Assembly (NCBI RefSeq): GCF_900100495.1
Contig: NZ_FNCT01000003.1
Location: 62,001 to 126,000, forward strand
Length of the DNA: 64,000 nt
Reading direction: 5' to 3'
Source: Pseudomonas benzenivorans
Lineage (GTDB): Bacteria > Pseudomonadota > Gammaproteobacteria > Pseudomonadales > Pseudomonadaceae
How positions within the stretch are numbered: position 1 is the first letter of the stretch; every line of letters starts with the position of its first letter. The translations under genes and the position numbers were made by a program. Of this stretch, positions 33,282 to 43,857 are shown piece by piece. The notes under the pieces are model-generated. The model ran no database searches. It saw only the letters and a program-made list of their open reading frames with translations, and was not told the origin of the DNA.

Positions 33282-33451
33282 GTTCAATGAGCTCACTTAC
33301 GGAAAGGATCACCAGGAAGAGCTGGTTGCGCAGGCTTCGCCATGAGTTGAGGGCGTTGTGGATGCGTGCGCAGTCAGCCTATGCGCTGATCCAATGGTTC
33401 GGTTCAGCGGCACGGGGCGTATTTAACAGCAAATGAGGTGGGTCGCTCAAA

Positions 33452-34519
33452 TCAAGCGCTTAGCGCAGATTCGGTGGTTGCGGGGTGGACCTGGTTGCGG
33501 CCGTTGCGCTTGGCCTGGTACAGCGCGTCATCGGCGCGGGTGAGCAGGCTCTCCAGGTTGTCGCCGGCTTCGGCGAGGGCGAAGCCGAAGGAGGCGGTAA
33601 CGCTGTCGAGCACCTGATCGGTGCGCCGGACCTTGATGCGCAGGGATTGGATTTTCAGGCGCAGAAGTTCGGCGAAGGCGTGGGCGCTGGCGCTATCGAA
33701 GCATTCGCGCAGGATCACGCAGAACTCTTCGCCGCCATAGCGGGCCGCGATGGCGCGGGGTGGCAGCAGATCGCGCAGCAATTGGCCGACATGCTGCAGG
33801 ACCCGGTCGCCCAGCGGGTGGCCGTATTGGTCGTTGAATTGCTTGAAGTGATCGATATCCAGCATGACCAGGGCCACGCCCTGATGGTCGCTGCTCAGCG
33901 CTTGCTCCAGCAGGCGAGTAAAGGCATGTCGGTTGAAGACGCGGGTCAGGCTGTCGAGGGTCGCCGCCAGGTGGGCGCGTTCGAGCTGGCCGCGCAGGTG
34001 CTGAATCTCGTTCTGGGCGGCGCGCAGGCGGTAGAGGAATTTTTCCTGTTGGTCCTGCATGAGCTGGGTGCTCTGTTGCAGTTCGCTCAAGACGGTGGGC
34101 AGGTCATCGATGATCGGCTCCTGCAGGGCCGCGAGGCCCTGTTCCAGGCTGGCCTGGTAGTTGTGGCTGCCGATTACGCTGTGCGAGACCTCGTCTTCGA
34201 TGTCATCGACCAGCTCGATGACTTGTTGCTGGCCGGCGCGGGCTTCCTCCAGCTCGCCGCGAATGATGTAGTCGCGAAACAGCTTGGTCGCGGTCTCCGG
34301 TGGAAAGCTGTCGAAGTCCTTGACGATCTTGTCCATGCGCCGGTTGAGTTCCGGCTCCTGGCCTTTGCTGTAGGTGTACCAGAGGGCGTAGTGCAGCGGG
34401 TTGGGCGGAATATCGTGACGCATCATCAGGGGCACGGCCTGCTTCAGGAGGGAGGCCGACTCGCGGGTTTCCTCTGGATACAGCTCTAGGATGCTGGGGG
34501 CTTTGGTTGGCTGGCTCAT
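33452..34519 (-). CDS. GGDEF diguanylate cyclase
   Basis: 355 residues. The N-terminal helical region (about 1-170, no membrane segments) precedes a GGDEF domain with DSLTRVFNRHAF, LVMLDIDHFKQFNDQYGH and the active site YGGEEF (about 260), a legal GG(D/E)EF form. No RxxD inhibitory site lies five residues upstream, so product inhibition may be absent. It should make c-di-GMP; the input signal is not evident. Confidence 0.9.
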   Translation of the reverse strand: MSQPTKAPSILELYPEETRESASLLKQAVPLMMRHDIPPNPLHYALWYTYSKGQEPELNRRMDKIVKDFDSFPPETATKLFRDYIIRGELEEARAGQQQVIELVDDIEDEVSHSVIGSHNYQASLEQGLAALQEPIIDDLPTVLSELQQSTQLMQDQQEKFLYRLRAAQNEIQHLRGQLERAHLAATLDSLTRVFNRHAFTRLLEQALSSDHQGVALVMLDIDHFKQFNDQYGHPLGDRVLQHVGQLLRDLLPPRAIAARYGGEEFCVILRECFDSASAHAFAELLRLKIQSLRIKVRRTDQVLDSVTASFGFALAEAGDNLESLLTRADDALYQAKRNGRNQVHPATTESALSA

Positions 34520-34751
34520 GCGCGTCACTGTGGCGAGTTGCGAATGGCCAAAGGATAGAACAAGCGCAGGTCATGCGCCTAGCAAAAGGCTGGGGTGAGG
34601 CGGGTCTTGCGCTGTTTGCGTCGTTGCCTACCGTTGCGGCTGATGGGTACTGTCAGCCCGAGGGTGGCGCCGCTGCCCAGGAAATACTGGGCGCGGGCAA
34701 GGATTCAGGGGTAATCGGATCCCGCGCGCCTGGCGCCATTTGATAGCTCTT

Positions 34752-35222
34752 TCAGGCGTCGAGCAGGCTGCGCAGCATCCAGGCGGTCTTTTCATGCACC
34801 TGCATGCGCTGAGTCAGCAGGTCGGCAGTGGGCTCGTCGCTGACCTTGTCGAGCAGCGGGAAGATGCCGCGGGCGGTGCGCACCACTGCCTCCTGGCCTT
34901 GAACCAGTTGTTTGATCATGTCGGGGGCGGTGGGTACGCCTTGTTCTTCCTTGATGGACGACAGGCGGGCATAGGCGGCGTAGGTGCCCGGCGCCGGGAA
35001 GCCCAGGGCGCGGATGCGTTCGGCGATTTGATCCACGGCCAGTGCCAGTTCGGTGTACTGCCCTTCGAACATCAGGTGCAGGGTGTTGAACATCGGGCCG
35101 GTGACGTTCCAGTGGAAATTGTGGGTTTTCAGGTACAGGGTGTAGGTGTCGGCGAGCAGGCGGGACAGCCCTTCGGCAATGGCGGCGCGGTCCTGTTCGG
35201 CGATTCCGATATTGATTTCCAT
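34752..35222 (-). CDS. dps: Dps family ferritin-like DNA-protection protein
   Basis: 156 residues, standard Dps length. The di-iron site helices [39 protein letters not shown] (residues 32-70) carry the conserved His, Asp and Glu. It forms 12-mers that store iron and protect DNA from peroxide. The start [10 protein letters not shown] follows the strong site AGAGGAAAA; the longer frame to 35285 is not used. Confidence 0.93.
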   Translation of the reverse strand: MEINIGIAEQDRAAIAEGLSRLLADTYTLYLKTHNFHWNVTGPMFNTLHLMFEGQYTELALAVDQIAERIRALGFPAPGTYAAYARLSSIKEEQGVPTAPDMIKQLVQGQEAVVRTARGIFPLLDKVSDEPTADLLTQRMQVHEKTAWMLRSLLDA

Positions 35223-35426
35223 GTCATTTTTCCTCTCGGCTGGCTGGGTCTGGGGTGTTCCCCGGCAATGGGCAGAGCCTAGCATGGGCAGTGCGGAGCT
35301 CGGTCTTTGCTTATACCTATGTCGGTCATGGTGAGAGGCTATTGGCGGCGTCCGGTTCGGTTACCAAGGTGCGTGCGTGGGGCCTGCTGACGAATTCGGC
35401 TCGGCGAGCCTGTCGGCGCGGGAATG

Positions 35427-36545
35427 TCAGCGATGGGCCAGTTCGGGGTGCTGTTGCAGGGTGCGATTGAATATTCCGACCCAGTGGGCGCTGAACTGGC
35501 TGCCTGCCAGTCCGTTGATTTCCAGGATGGCGCGCAGCAATGGGCGTTTGCTCAGGGTGTGGTGGGCGCGCTCGTGGGTGCGTGCGTCGAAGGTGTCGAC
35601 AATGGTGAGGATCAGGGCGCCGGAGCTGGTCTCGGCCTCGCGCAGGCCTTTGGGGTAGCCGCTGCCGTCGGCACGCTCCTGGTGTTGCAGGGCGATTTCG
35701 GCGGCCGGCCCCCACTTGGGCATGCGATTTAGCAGGTCGTAGGCCAGGTGTGGGTGCGCTTGCATCTGTCGGCGTTCTTCATAGCTGAAACCGGCGTCCT
35801 TGTGCAGCATTTCCAGCGGCAGGAACGCCATGCCGAGGTCGTGCAGGCACACGGCCGCCGCCAGTTGCGCGGGTTGCTCCGGGGTGCCGCCGAACTGGTT
35901 GATCGCCAGGGCCAGCTCCAGTTGGCGCATGCCTCGGCCCTGCCAGTAATGCGAGCGGCGCTCGCTGGCGTGCATCAGCTCGATGAAGAACCGCAGGTCC
36001 GCATCGAGCGGAATACCGTAGCGCTCGAGCAGTTCTGTGGCGTGTGAGTCGTCTGCCGGTGCGGGGTTGGCCAGGCGGGTGCCGGGGTCGAGTTGCTGCA
36101 GTAGCGCACGGCGAATGTCCGTCTGTCGGGCGGCCGGGGTGGCTGCCAGCGCGCTTAGGGCCTGGCTGAGCGCCTTGAACTGACTGTGGTCGAGTCGCGC
36201 GGAGGCGCCGCCGAGGGCTTGTTCGATCAGTTCCTTCAGGTGGTCCAGGGCCAGCAGAAGGATGTCGCCGAGCAAGCTGTCGAAGCTCAGGCGCGCTTCG
36301 CGCAGGCAGCCCAGTACGTCCTCCATGGCCTGCGGCAGGGGCATCAGGGTGTTGAGGCCGATATAGCCGAGGTTGCCTTTGAGGCTGTGCACCTGGCGGA
36401 ACAGGTCGCGCAGGCGCTCGTTGTCGTTGGGCGAGCGTTCCAGTTCGATCAGTAGTTGTTCGCTGCGCTGAAATTGTTCGACGGCCTCCTGGCGAAAGTC
36501 CTCCAGCAGATCGCCGGGCAGCTCGGCCGGGGGCGTCGTGATCAT
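35427..36545 (-). CDS. HPt and degenerate HD-GYP domain protein
   Basis: 372 residues. Residues about 15-110 form a histidine phosphotransfer domain with the HSLKGN phospho-site (H53). Residues about 190-350 resemble HD-GYP: the HD pair is kept (CLHDLGM, 235-236) and DGSGYPKG is intact (293-300), but the metal-binding HHE motif reads HQE and the first histidine of the domain is not apparent. It may therefore be an inactive or weak c-di-GMP phosphodiesterase tuned by phosphotransfer. It lies between dps and aspS. Confidence 0.75.
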   Translation of the reverse strand: MITTPPAELPGDLLEDFRQEAVEQFQRSEQLLIELERSPNDNERLRDLFRQVHSLKGNLGYIGLNTLMPLPQAMEDVLGCLREARLSFDSLLGDILLLALDHLKELIEQALGGASARLDHSQFKALSQALSALAATPAARQTDIRRALLQQLDPGTRLANPAPADDSHATELLERYGIPLDADLRFFIELMHASERRSHYWQGRGMRQLELALAINQFGGTPEQPAQLAAAVCLHDLGMAFLPLEMLHKDAGFSYEERRQMQAHPHLAYDLLNRMPKWGPAAEIALQHQERADGSGYPKGLREAETSSGALILTIVDTFDARTHERAHHTLSKRPLLRAILEINGLAGSQFSAHWVGIFNRTLQQHPELAHR

Positions 36546-36850
36546 GGTCGCTCTCCATCGGGGGAAGCCTGAGTATAGAAAGGCTTGGCGAAAGCGCGTG
36601 GGCTGGCGGCTGCAAGTGGCGGCCTAACCATATATAATCCCGCGCTTTGCCGCGGCACGCAGGCTGGCGACGGTCAGGCGCAAGCACGGCGCTGGTTGAT
36701 CGGCGGCCCCGGCCCGGGGCGGAATGCGCAGGCTATCGTGTACGCCTGCCGGTCTGCTCCGCCAGCCGCCAGCCCGCAGTAGGTCCGGTTAAGAGCGCCG
36801 GGGCGTCTGCGGCCCAACGAATTCAAGACTCGAGAGAAGCGACTACCACC
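36546..36850 (+). other. aspS upstream region with long leader
   Basis: The gap holds no gene. A strong -10 element (TATATAAT, 36629-36638) lies 210 bases before the aspS ATG, so the transcript would have a long leader. The leader contains GC-rich segments (GGCCCCGGCCCGGGGC, about 36703-36719) able to fold. I see no known riboswitch or T-box. Confidence 0.45.
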
Positions 36851-38626
36851 ATGATGCGCAGCCACTATTGCGGCCAACTGAACGAGAGCCTGGACGGCCA
36901 GGAAGTCACCCTTTGCGGTTGGGTTCATCGCCGCCGCGACCATGGCGGGGTGATTTTCCTCGATATTCGCGACCGTGAGGGCCTGGCCCAGGTGGTATTC
37001 GATCCGGATCGCGCAGAGACCTTCGCCGCTGCGGACAAGGTGCGCAGCGAGTATGTGGTCAAGCTTAGCGGTAAGGTGCGCCTGCGCCCGGCCGGAGCGG
37101 TCAACGCCAACATGGCGTCCGGTGCCATCGAGGTGCTGGGTTATGAGCTGGAGGTGCTGAACGAGGCGGAAACCCCGCCGTTCCCGCTCAACGAGTACTC
37201 CGACGTCGGCGAAGAAACCCGCCTGCGCTACCGCTTCATCGACCTGCGCCGCCCGGAAATGGCGGCCAAGCTGAAGCTGCGCTCGAGCATCACCAGCAGC
37301 ATCCGTCGTTACCTCGACGAGAACGGCTTCCTCGACGTGGAAACGCCGATCCTCACCCGCGCCACCCCGGAAGGCGCACGCGACTACCTGGTGCCGAGCC
37401 GCACCCACGCCGGCAGTTTCTTCGCCCTGCCGCAGTCGCCGCAGTTGTTCAAGCAGTTGCTGATGGTGGCCGGCTTCGATCGTTACTACCAGATCGCCAA
37501 GTGCTTCCGCGACGAAGACCTGCGTGCCGACCGTCAGCCGGAATTCACCCAGATCGACATCGAGACCAGCTTCCTCGATGAAAGCGACATCATCGGCATC
37601 ACCGAGAAGATGATCCGTCAGCTGTTCAAGGAAGTGCTGGGCGTGGAATTCGGCGAGTTCCCGCACATGACCTTCGCAGAAGCCATGCGCCGCTATGGCT
37701 CGGACAAGCCGGACCTGCGCATTCCGCTGGAGCTGGTGGATGTCGCCGATCAGCTCAAGGATGTCGACTTCAAGGTCTTCAGCGGCCCGGCCAACGACCC
37801 GAAATGCCGCGTTGCCGCGTTGCGCGTGCCGGGCGGTGCGGGCATGCCGCGCAGCCGGATCGACGAGTACACCAAGTTCGTCGGTATCTACGGCGCCAAG
37901 GGCCTGGCCTATATCAAGGTCAACGAGCGCGCCAGGGGCGTCGAAGGCCTGCAGTCGCCGATCGTCAAGAACATCCCGCAAGACAACCTCAATGTGATCC
38001 TCGATCGCGTCGGTGCGGTCGATGGCGACATCGTGTTCTTCGGTGCCGACAAGGCGAAGATCGTCAGCGAGGCCCTCGGCGCGTTGCGGATCAAGCTGGG
38101 CCACGACCTCGAGCTGCTCACTTGCGAGTGGGCGCCGATGTGGGTGGTCGACTTCCCGATGTTCGAAGAGAGCGACGACGGCAGCCTGACCTCGTTGCAC
38201 CACCCCTTCACCTCGCCGAGCTGTAGCGCTGCCGAGCTGGAAGCCAATCCGGCTACAGCGCTGTCGCGCGCCTACGACATGGTGCTCAACGGCACCGAAC
38301 TGGGCGGCGGGTCCATCCGTATCCACGACAAGGGCATGCAGCAGGCAGTATTCCGGGTACTCGGCATCAGTGAGGAGGAGCAGCAGGAGAAGTTCGGCTT
38401 CCTGCTGGACGCGCTGAAGTACGGCGCACCACCCCATGGCGGCCTGGCCTTCGGCCTGGATCGCCTGGTGATGCTGATGACCGGCGCCCAGTCGATCCGC
38501 GAAGTGATTGCCTTCCCGAAAACCCAGAGCGCCGCCTGCGTGATGACCCAGGCGCCGGGTGTGGTGGACAACAAGGCGCTGCGCGAGCTGCACATCCGCC
38601 TGCGCGAGCAGCCCAAGGCCGAATAA
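36851..38626 (+). CDS. aspS: Aspartyl-tRNA synthetase
   Basis: Class II synthetase of the bacterial AspRS type, 591 residues. An N-terminal OB-fold ([26 protein letters not shown]) is followed by class II motifs ([60 protein letters not shown]), the GAD insertion and the C-terminal [14 protein letters not shown]. Pseudomonas enzymes of this type are non-discriminating, charging both tRNA-Asp and tRNA-Asn; that is family knowledge. Two ATGs are in tandem; the first is taken. Confidence 0.97.
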   Translation: MMRSHYCGQLNESLDGQEVTLCGWVHRRRDHGGVIFLDIRDREGLAQVVFDPDRAETFAAADKVRSEYVVKLSGKVRLRPAGAVNANMASGAIEVLGYELEVLNEAETPPFPLNEYSDVGEETRLRYRFIDLRRPEMAAKLKLRSSITSSIRRYLDENGFLDVETPILTRATPEGARDYLVPSRTHAGSFFALPQSPQLFKQLLMVAGFDRYYQIAKCFRDEDLRADRQPEFTQIDIETSFLDESDIIGITEKMIRQLFKEVLGVEFGEFPHMTFAEAMRRYGSDKPDLRIPLELVDVADQLKDVDFKVFSGPANDPKCRVAALRVPGGAGMPRSRIDEYTKFVGIYGAKGLAYIKVNERARGVEGLQSPIVKNIPQDNLNVILDRVGAVDGDIVFFGADKAKIVSEALGALRIKLGHDLELLTCEWAPMWVVDFPMFEESDDGSLTSLHHPFTSPSCSAAELEANPATALSRAYDMVLNGTELGGGSIRIHDKGMQQAVFRVLGISEEEQQEKFGFLLDALKYGAPPHGGLAFGLDRLVMLMTGAQSIREVIAFPKTQSAACVMTQAPGVVDNKALRELHIRLREQPKAE

Positions 38627-38637
38627 CAGCCTTCGAG

Positions 38638-38708
38638 TGTAGGAGCCGGCTTGCTGGCGATCATGCTGGCGCCGAAGCTGCAGATCGCGAACAAGCCCGC
38701 TCCTGCAG
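38638..38708. repeat. REP-type inverted pair
   Basis: TGTAGGAGCCGGCTTG and, 50 bases on, the facing arm CAAGCCCGCTCCTGCA: a diverged GTAGGAGC palindrome between aspS and yebC. Confidence 0.7.
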
Positions 38709-38746
38709 AAGGTCACATCGATATCGCGAGTAATACGGAGTGAGTT

Positions 38747-39493
38747 ATGGCCGGTCATTCCAAATGGGCCAACATCAAGCACCGCAAGGGGCGTCAGGAC
38801 GCCAAGCGCGGCAAGATCTTCACCAAGATCATTCGTGAGCTGACGGTCGCGGCCAAGAGTGGCGGGATTCCGGCGGACAACCCACGCCTGCGCCTGGCCG
38901 TGGACAAGGCGCTGACCGCCAACATGACCCGCGACGTCATCGACCGGGCCATCGCCCGCGGCGCCGGCACCAGCGAAGCCGACAACATGGTCGAGCTGAG
39001 CTACGAGGGCTATGCGCCGAGCGGCGTGGCGGTGATCGTCGAAGCCATGACCGACAACCGCAACCGTACCGCCGCCGAAGTGCGGCACGCGTTCAGCAAA
39101 TGCGGCGGCAACCTGGGTACCGATGGCTCGGTGGCCTATATGTTCGAGCGCAAGGGGCAGATCAGCTACGCCCCGGGCGTGGATGAGGATGCCCTGATGG
39201 AGGCTGCATTGGAGGCCGGTGCCGATGATGTGGTCGCTGCAGAAGACGGTTCGGTCGAGGTCTATACCTCCTTTGCTGATTTCCTCGCGGTGAACGAGGC
39301 GCTGGCCGCCGCCGGGTTCAAGGGCGACGAGGCGGAGGTGGCGATGATCCCGTCGATCACCGCACCGATCACCGACTTGGAAACCGCGACGAAGGTGATG
39401 AAGCTGATCGATATGCTGGAAGATCTGGACGACGTGCAGAACGTCTACCACAACGCCGAGATCTCCGACGAGATCATGGAACAGCTCGGCTGA
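38747..39493 (+). CDS. YebC/PmpR family transcriptional regulator
   Basis: 248 residues, [27 protein letters not shown], the canonical start of this family. YebC proteins bind DNA or act on translation of proline-rich stretches; in P. aeruginosa the homologue PmpR represses quinolone signalling. The next gene is ruvC, the usual arrangement. Confidence 0.93.
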   Translation: MAGHSKWANIKHRKGRQDAKRGKIFTKIIRELTVAAKSGGIPADNPRLRLAVDKALTANMTRDVIDRAIARGAGTSEADNMVELSYEGYAPSGVAVIVEAMTDNRNRTAAEVRHAFSKCGGNLGTDGSVAYMFERKGQISYAPGVDEDALMEAALEAGADDVVAAEDGSVEVYTSFADFLAVNEALAAAGFKGDEAEVAMIPSITAPITDLETATKVMKLIDMLEDLDDVQNVYHNAEISDEIMEQLG

Positions 39494-39843
39494 TCGATGC
39501 GGTGCCGAACAAGCCGGAAGCCGTCGGGTGCTGGTGCCCTGGCGCTTCCGGCTTTTTCTTGGTTGTGTCCCAGCGATGTATTGCGCGATCGCACGGCTTG
39601 CGCTGATTCGTCCGCTCGCCCCTCTGGGGAGCAAGTCGCGCCTGGCAATACGACACGTGATCGGGACATGGCCTTTTTCTTGGCAGCGTGGGGCGCGCGG
39701 GGCGCTTGTGGAAGAGTCTTCAAGGTCGTCGGGCGTCGCTCGGGAGCGTCAGGCGTGACGGCGCGAGGTGGCGGCCCTATACTCCGCAGCTGGATAAATA
39801 GACAGTGTGGCGGCTTCGGGTTTGCCACCGGTGGACGACAGGC
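39494..39843 (+). other. 350-bp gap between yebC and ruvC
   Basis: A terminator lies at 39511-39557. The rest, up to the ruvC start, has no convincing ORF. Two overlapping plus-strand frames here have no ribosome site and an amino-acid make-up typical of noise. The ruvC promoter should lie near 39770-39810 but no good consensus was found. Confidence 0.5.
39511..39557 (+). terminator. Terminator after yebC
   Basis: AAGCCGGAAGC / GCTTCCGGCTTTTT with a 22-base loop and a T-run, 20 bases after the yebC stop. Confidence 0.8.
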
Positions 39844-40368
39844 ATGACGCTGATTCTGGGTATCGACCCCGGCTCGCGCATCACCGGCTATGGGGTGGTG
39901 CGCGATAGCGGGCGTAGTTGCGAGTACGTTGCCTCGGGCTGTATCCGCACCGGCAGTGGGTCGTTGCCCGAGCGCCTGCAGATCATTTTTCGTGGCGTGC
40001 GCGAGGTGATCGATAGCTATGGGCCGGTGACCATGGGCATCGAGCAGGTGTTCATGGCGCGTAACCCGGATTCCGCGCTGAAGCTCGGCCAGGCGCGCGG
40101 GGCGGCAATCGTCGCCGGAATCGAGGCGGGGCTGGAGGTCTGCGAATACACTGCGACCCAGGTCAAACAGGCGATTGCCGGCACCGGTGGGGCGGATAAG
40201 CAGCAGGTGCAGATGATGGTCATGCACCTGCTCAAGCTGGTGCAGAAGCCACAGATCGATGCCTCGGATGCCCTGGCCATCGCCTTGTGTCATGCCCATC
40301 ACCGGCAAAGTCTGATCCCCCATGGCCTGGCCGGCGCCAAGCGACGCGGCGGTCGCCTCCGTTTGTAA
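39844..40368 (+). CDS. ruvC: Holliday junction endonuclease RuvC
   Basis: 174 residues. The first acidic residue is in [17 protein letters not shown] (D8). EQVFM (E68) and the [12 protein letters not shown] motif (D138, D141) complete the DDE active site. It cuts junctions moved by RuvAB. The ATG at 39844 gives the standard start. It heads ruvC-ruvA-ruvB. Confidence 0.97.
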   Translation: MTLILGIDPGSRITGYGVVRDSGRSCEYVASGCIRTGSGSLPERLQIIFRGVREVIDSYGPVTMGIEQVFMARNPDSALKLGQARGAAIVAGIEAGLEVCEYTATQVKQAIAGTGGADKQQVQMMVMHLLKLVQKPQIDASDALAIALCHAHHRQSLIPHGLAGAKRRGGRLRL

Positions 40369-40388
40369 GTTGATAAAGGAAAGCAGTG

Positions 40389-40994
40389 GTGATCGGACGT
40401 TTGCGCGGCACCCTGGCGGAGAAGCAGCCGCCGCATGTGATTGTGGATGTGAATGGCCTGGGCTATGAGCTGGAAGTGCCCATGACCACCTTGTATCGTT
40501 TGCCCTCGGTAGGTGAGTCGCTGATCCTGCACACGCATCTGGTAGTGCGTGAAGATGCCCATCTGCTCTATGGCTTTTTCGAGAAGCGCGAGCGCGAGTT
40601 GTTTCGCGAGCTGATCCGCCTCAATGGTGTCGGTCCGAAACTGGCCCTGGCCCTGATGTCCGGGCTGGAGGTCGATGAGTTGGTGCGCTGCGTGCAGGCG
40701 CAGGACACCTCGGTGCTGGTGAGGATCCCCGGCGTCGGCAAGAAAACCGCCGAACGGTTGCTGGTCGAGCTGAAGGATCGCTTCAAAGCCTGGGAAACTG
40801 TACCGGGTATGGCGACCCTGGTGGTGGAACCTCGTGGCGGTGGCACAGTCTCAAGCGCGGAGACCGATGCAGTCAGTGCGCTTATTTCCCTCGGTTATAA
40901 ACCGCAGGAGGCCAGTCGGGCCGTCTCCGCCATCAAGGGAGAGGGGCTGAGTAGTGAAGATCTGATTCGTCGAGCCCTGAAGGGGATGGTGTAA
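40389..40994 (+). CDS. ruvA: Holliday junction branch-migration protein RuvA
   Basis: 201 residues, [29 protein letters not shown]-fold, tandem helix-hairpin-helix ([26 protein letters not shown]) and a C-terminal domain that contacts RuvB. Two GTG codons are adjacent; the second fits the family N-terminus. Confidence 0.96.
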   Translation: MIGRLRGTLAEKQPPHVIVDVNGLGYELEVPMTTLYRLPSVGESLILHTHLVVREDAHLLYGFFEKRERELFRELIRLNGVGPKLALALMSGLEVDELVRCVQAQDTSVLVRIPGVGKKTAERLLVELKDRFKAWETVPGMATLVVEPRGGGTVSSAETDAVSALISLGYKPQEASRAVSAIKGEGLSSEDLIRRALKGMV

Positions 40995-41116
40995 GCAGTG
41001 TGCTGTGTCGACAGTAGCCTATTCGATTGTTCCGGCGTGATTTGCCGGTATGCCGCGCTGCCTGGCAGCCATTTCCACCCAGCCAATCTTCAACGCACTC
41101 CGGGACCGCACGCCAG

Positions 41117-42169
41117 ATGATCGAAGCAGACCGCCTGATTACCCCCGGCACGCGCGACCGCGATGAGCAGGTGGATCGCGCCATTCGGCCACTGAAGCTG
41201 GCCGAATACATCGGCCAGCCGAACGTGCGCGAGCAGATGGGGCTGTTCATCCAGGCTGCGCGAGGTCGCAGCGAGGCGCTCGATCACACCCTGATCTTCG
41301 GGCCGCCGGGCCTGGGCAAGACGACCCTGGCCAATATCATCGCCCAGGAAATGAATGTATCGATCAAAAGCACGTCGGGGCCGGTGCTCGAGCGTCCGGG
41401 AGACCTGGCGGCGCTGCTGACCAACCTGGAGCCGGGCGACGTGCTGTTCATCGACGAGATTCACCGGCTGTCGCCGATCGTCGAAGAAGTGCTGTACCCG
41501 GCGATGGAGGATTTCCAGCTCGATATCATGATCGGCGAGGGGCCGGCCGCCCGTTCGATCAAGCTCGACCTGCCGCCTTTTACCCTGGTGGGCGCCACCA
41601 CCCGTGCCGGCATGCTGACCAACCCGCTACGTGACCGTTTCGGCATCGTCCAGCGTCTGGAGTTCTATAACACCGCCGACCTGGCGACCATCGTCAGCCG
41701 TTCGGCGGGTATTCTCGGCTTGCCGATCGAGGAGCAGGGCGCATTCGAAATCGCCCGTCGGGCTCGCGGCACCCCGCGCATCGCCAACCGCCTGCTGCGC
41801 CGCGTGCGCGATTTTGCCGAGGTGCGGGGGCGGGGCGACATCACCCGGCAGATCGCCGACCTGGCGCTGAATCTGTTGGATGTCGATGAGCGCGGCTTCG
41901 ACCATCAGGACCGCCGGCTGTTGCTGACCCTGATCGAGAAGTTCGATGGTGGCCCGGTGGGGATCGACAGCCTGGCGGCGGCGATCAGCGAAGAGCGCCA
42001 CACCATCGAGGATGTGCTGGAGCCCTACCTGATCCAGCAGGGCTACATCATGCGCACCCCGCGAGGGCGGGTCGTGACCCGGCATGCCTACCTGCATTTC
42101 GGTCTGAATGTGCCCACGCGGATGGGCGAATTACCCACAGCCGATTTGTTCGGCAGCGATGGCGAATAA
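41117..42169 (+). CDS. ruvB: Holliday junction branch-migration ATPase RuvB
   Basis: 350 residues. Walker [12 protein letters not shown], Walker B LFIDEIHR, sensor 1 GATTRAG and arginine-finger region all visible, then the C-terminal winged helix ([13 protein letters not shown]). The ATG at 41117 ([10 protein letters not shown]) is the family start; the in-frame extension to 41027 is not used. The 120-base gap after ruvA could hold a weak promoter. Confidence 0.97.
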   Translation: MIEADRLITPGTRDRDEQVDRAIRPLKLAEYIGQPNVREQMGLFIQAARGRSEALDHTLIFGPPGLGKTTLANIIAQEMNVSIKSTSGPVLERPGDLAALLTNLEPGDVLFIDEIHRLSPIVEEVLYPAMEDFQLDIMIGEGPAARSIKLDLPPFTLVGATTRAGMLTNPLRDRFGIVQRLEFYNTADLATIVSRSAGILGLPIEEQGAFEIARRARGTPRIANRLLRRVRDFAEVRGRGDITRQIADLALNLLDVDERGFDHQDRRLLLTLIEKFDGGPVGIDSLAAAISEERHTIEDVLEPYLIQQGYIMRTPRGRVVTRHAYLHFGLNVPTRMGELPTADLFGSDGE

Positions 42170-42221
42170 GCAAAAATACTTGCTGCGCCCAATTGGCAAG
42201 TTCAGGAGCTGGCACTAGAGT

Positions 42222-42674
42222 ATGCACGCGCAAAACGGAGTTAAGCCGTTCACCCATCGTTGTCGCGTTTATTACGAAGACACCGATGCCGGCGGCATCG
42301 TCTACTACGTCAATTACCTCAAGTTTATGGAACGGGCTCGCACCGAGCGGTTGCGCGACCTGGGCTTTGCCCAGTCGACGCTGGCAGGTGAGGGCCTGTT
42401 GTTCGTCGTGCATTCGACCGAGGCGCGCTATCACGCGCCGGCACGTCTGGACGACGAACTGCTGGTCAGTGCGCAAGTAATCGAATTGAACCGCGCCAGC
42501 CTGCGCTTTCGTCAACAGGTCAGGCGGGGGGCGGATGATGCGCTGCTCTGTGAGGGGCAGTTTCTGGTGGCCTGTGTGCGCGCCGACAATTTAAAACCCC
42601 GGGCCATTCCCGACGCTCTGCGCACGGCCTTTGCCGAGCAGGGTGGCGCGGGTACATCCGAAGCAGGAGAGTAA
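42222..42674 (+). CDS. ybgC: Tol-Pal system acyl-CoA thioesterase YbgC
   Basis: 150-residue 4-hydroxybenzoyl-CoA-thioesterase-like hotdog protein. The active-site segment is [24 protein letters not shown], with the catalytic Asp at about residue 20. First gene of the ybgC-tolQRAB-pal-cpoB operon; tolQ starts two bases after it. Confidence 0.94.
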   Translation: MHAQNGVKPFTHRCRVYYEDTDAGGIVYYVNYLKFMERARTERLRDLGFAQSTLAGEGLLFVVHSTEARYHAPARLDDELLVSAQVIELNRASLRFRQQVRRGADDALLCEGQFLVACVRADNLKPRAIPDALRTAFAEQGGAGTSEAGE

Positions 42675-42676
42675 GC

Positions 42677-43372
42677 GTGGAAGCCAACGCCGTTGACCAC
42701 ATGTCGATGTGGAGTTTGATCAGCAACGCCAGCCTGGTGGTGCAACTGGTGATGCTGACGCTGGTGGCCGCCTCGGTCACCTCGTGGGTCATGATTTTCC
42801 AGCGCAGCACCTTGCTGCGTGCCGCCAAACGCGCCCTGGACAACTTCGAGGAGCGTTTCTGGTCGGGAATCGACCTGTCCAAGCTGTATCGCCAGGCCGG
42901 TAGCAATCCCGATCCGGATTCGGGCCTGGAGCAGATCTTCCGCGCCGGCTTCAAGGAGTTCTCGCGTCTGCGTCAGCAGCCGGGCGTCGACCCGGATGCG
43001 GTGATGGATGGCGTGGCCCGCGGCATGCGCGTGGCCATCTCGCGCGAGGAAGAGAAGCTCGAGCAGAGCCTGCCGTTTCTCGCCACTGTCGGCTCGACCA
43101 GCCCCTATATCGGCCTGTTCGGCACCGTGTGGGGGATCATGAACTCCTTCCGTGGCTTGGCCCAGGTGCAGCAAGCGACCCTGGCCACCGTCGCCCCGGG
43201 TATCGCTGAGGCGCTGATCGCCACCGCCATCGGTCTGTTCGCCGCGATTCCCGCGGTGATCGCCTACAACCGTTTCTCCTCGCGTGGCGAGATGCTGATC
43301 GGTCGTTACTACACCTTCGCCGATGAATTCCAGGCGATCCTGCACCGCAAAGTCCACACCAGCGACGACTAA
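42677..43372 (+). CDS. tolQ: Tol-Pal subunit TolQ
   Basis: 231 residues, GTG start. Proton-channel protein of the TolQ/ExbB/MotA family with three membrane helices (about 20-40, 130-150 and 170-190). The motif TVGSTSPYIGLFGTVWGIMNSF is in the second and IATAIGLFAAIPAVIAYN in the third. With TolR it energises TolA for outer-membrane constriction at division. Confidence 0.96.
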   Translation: MEANAVDHMSMWSLISNASLVVQLVMLTLVAASVTSWVMIFQRSTLLRAAKRALDNFEERFWSGIDLSKLYRQAGSNPDPDSGLEQIFRAGFKEFSRLRQQPGVDPDAVMDGVARGMRVAISREEEKLEQSLPFLATVGSTSPYIGLFGTVWGIMNSFRGLAQVQQATLATVAPGIAEALIATAIGLFAAIPAVIAYNRFSSRGEMLIGRYYTFADEFQAILHRKVHTSDD

Positions 43373-43404
43373 GCCTTAGGCGTTCTTACGATAGGTTTTA
43401 AGCC

Positions 43405-43857
43405 ATGGCCAGAATTCGCAACAGACGCAAGCCCGTCGCCGAGATGAACGTGGTGCCCTACATCGATGTGATGTTGGTGCTGCTGGTGATCTTCATGGTG
43501 ACCGCGCCGATGCTCAACCAGGGGGTCAAGGTCGACCTGCCGAAAGTCGGCAGCGAGGTCCTGCCGCAGGATAACAACGCCCAGGTGCTGACCATCTCGA
43601 TCAAGGCCGACAAGTCCTACTACTGGAACATGAGCACAGAGGTCGATGTAGATACCGTCCAGGATCAGGCCATGACCCTGGAGCAGATGACCAAGGCGGT
43701 CACTGCGATCATCAATCAAAGCCGCAGCCAGGGTAAGCAGGTGCAGGTGTTCGTGCGCGGCGACAAGGCCGTGGACTACGGCACCGTGATGTTGGCCATG
43801 GGTGGCCTGCAGCAGGCCGACGTGGGCAACGTCGGGCTGATTACCGAGGCGCCCTGA
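43405..43857 (+). CDS. tolR: Tol-Pal subunit TolR
   Basis: 150 residues. The single N-terminal helix carries the proton-coupling Asp in NVVPYIDVMLVLLVIFMV (D at about 23), and a periplasmic ExbD-like domain follows. Its stop overlaps the tolA start. Confidence 0.96.
   Translation: MARIRNRRKPVAEMNVVPYIDVMLVLLVIFMVTAPMLNQGVKVDLPKVGSEVLPQDNNAQVLTISIKADKSYYWNMSTEVDVDTVQDQAMTLEQMTKAVTAIINQSRSQGKQVQVFVRGDKAVDYGTVMLAMGGLQQADVGNVGLITEAP

Noticed and set aside
36674..39634. 986-residue minus-strand open frame
   Set aside because: Antisense to aspS and yebC, both of which are unmistakable.
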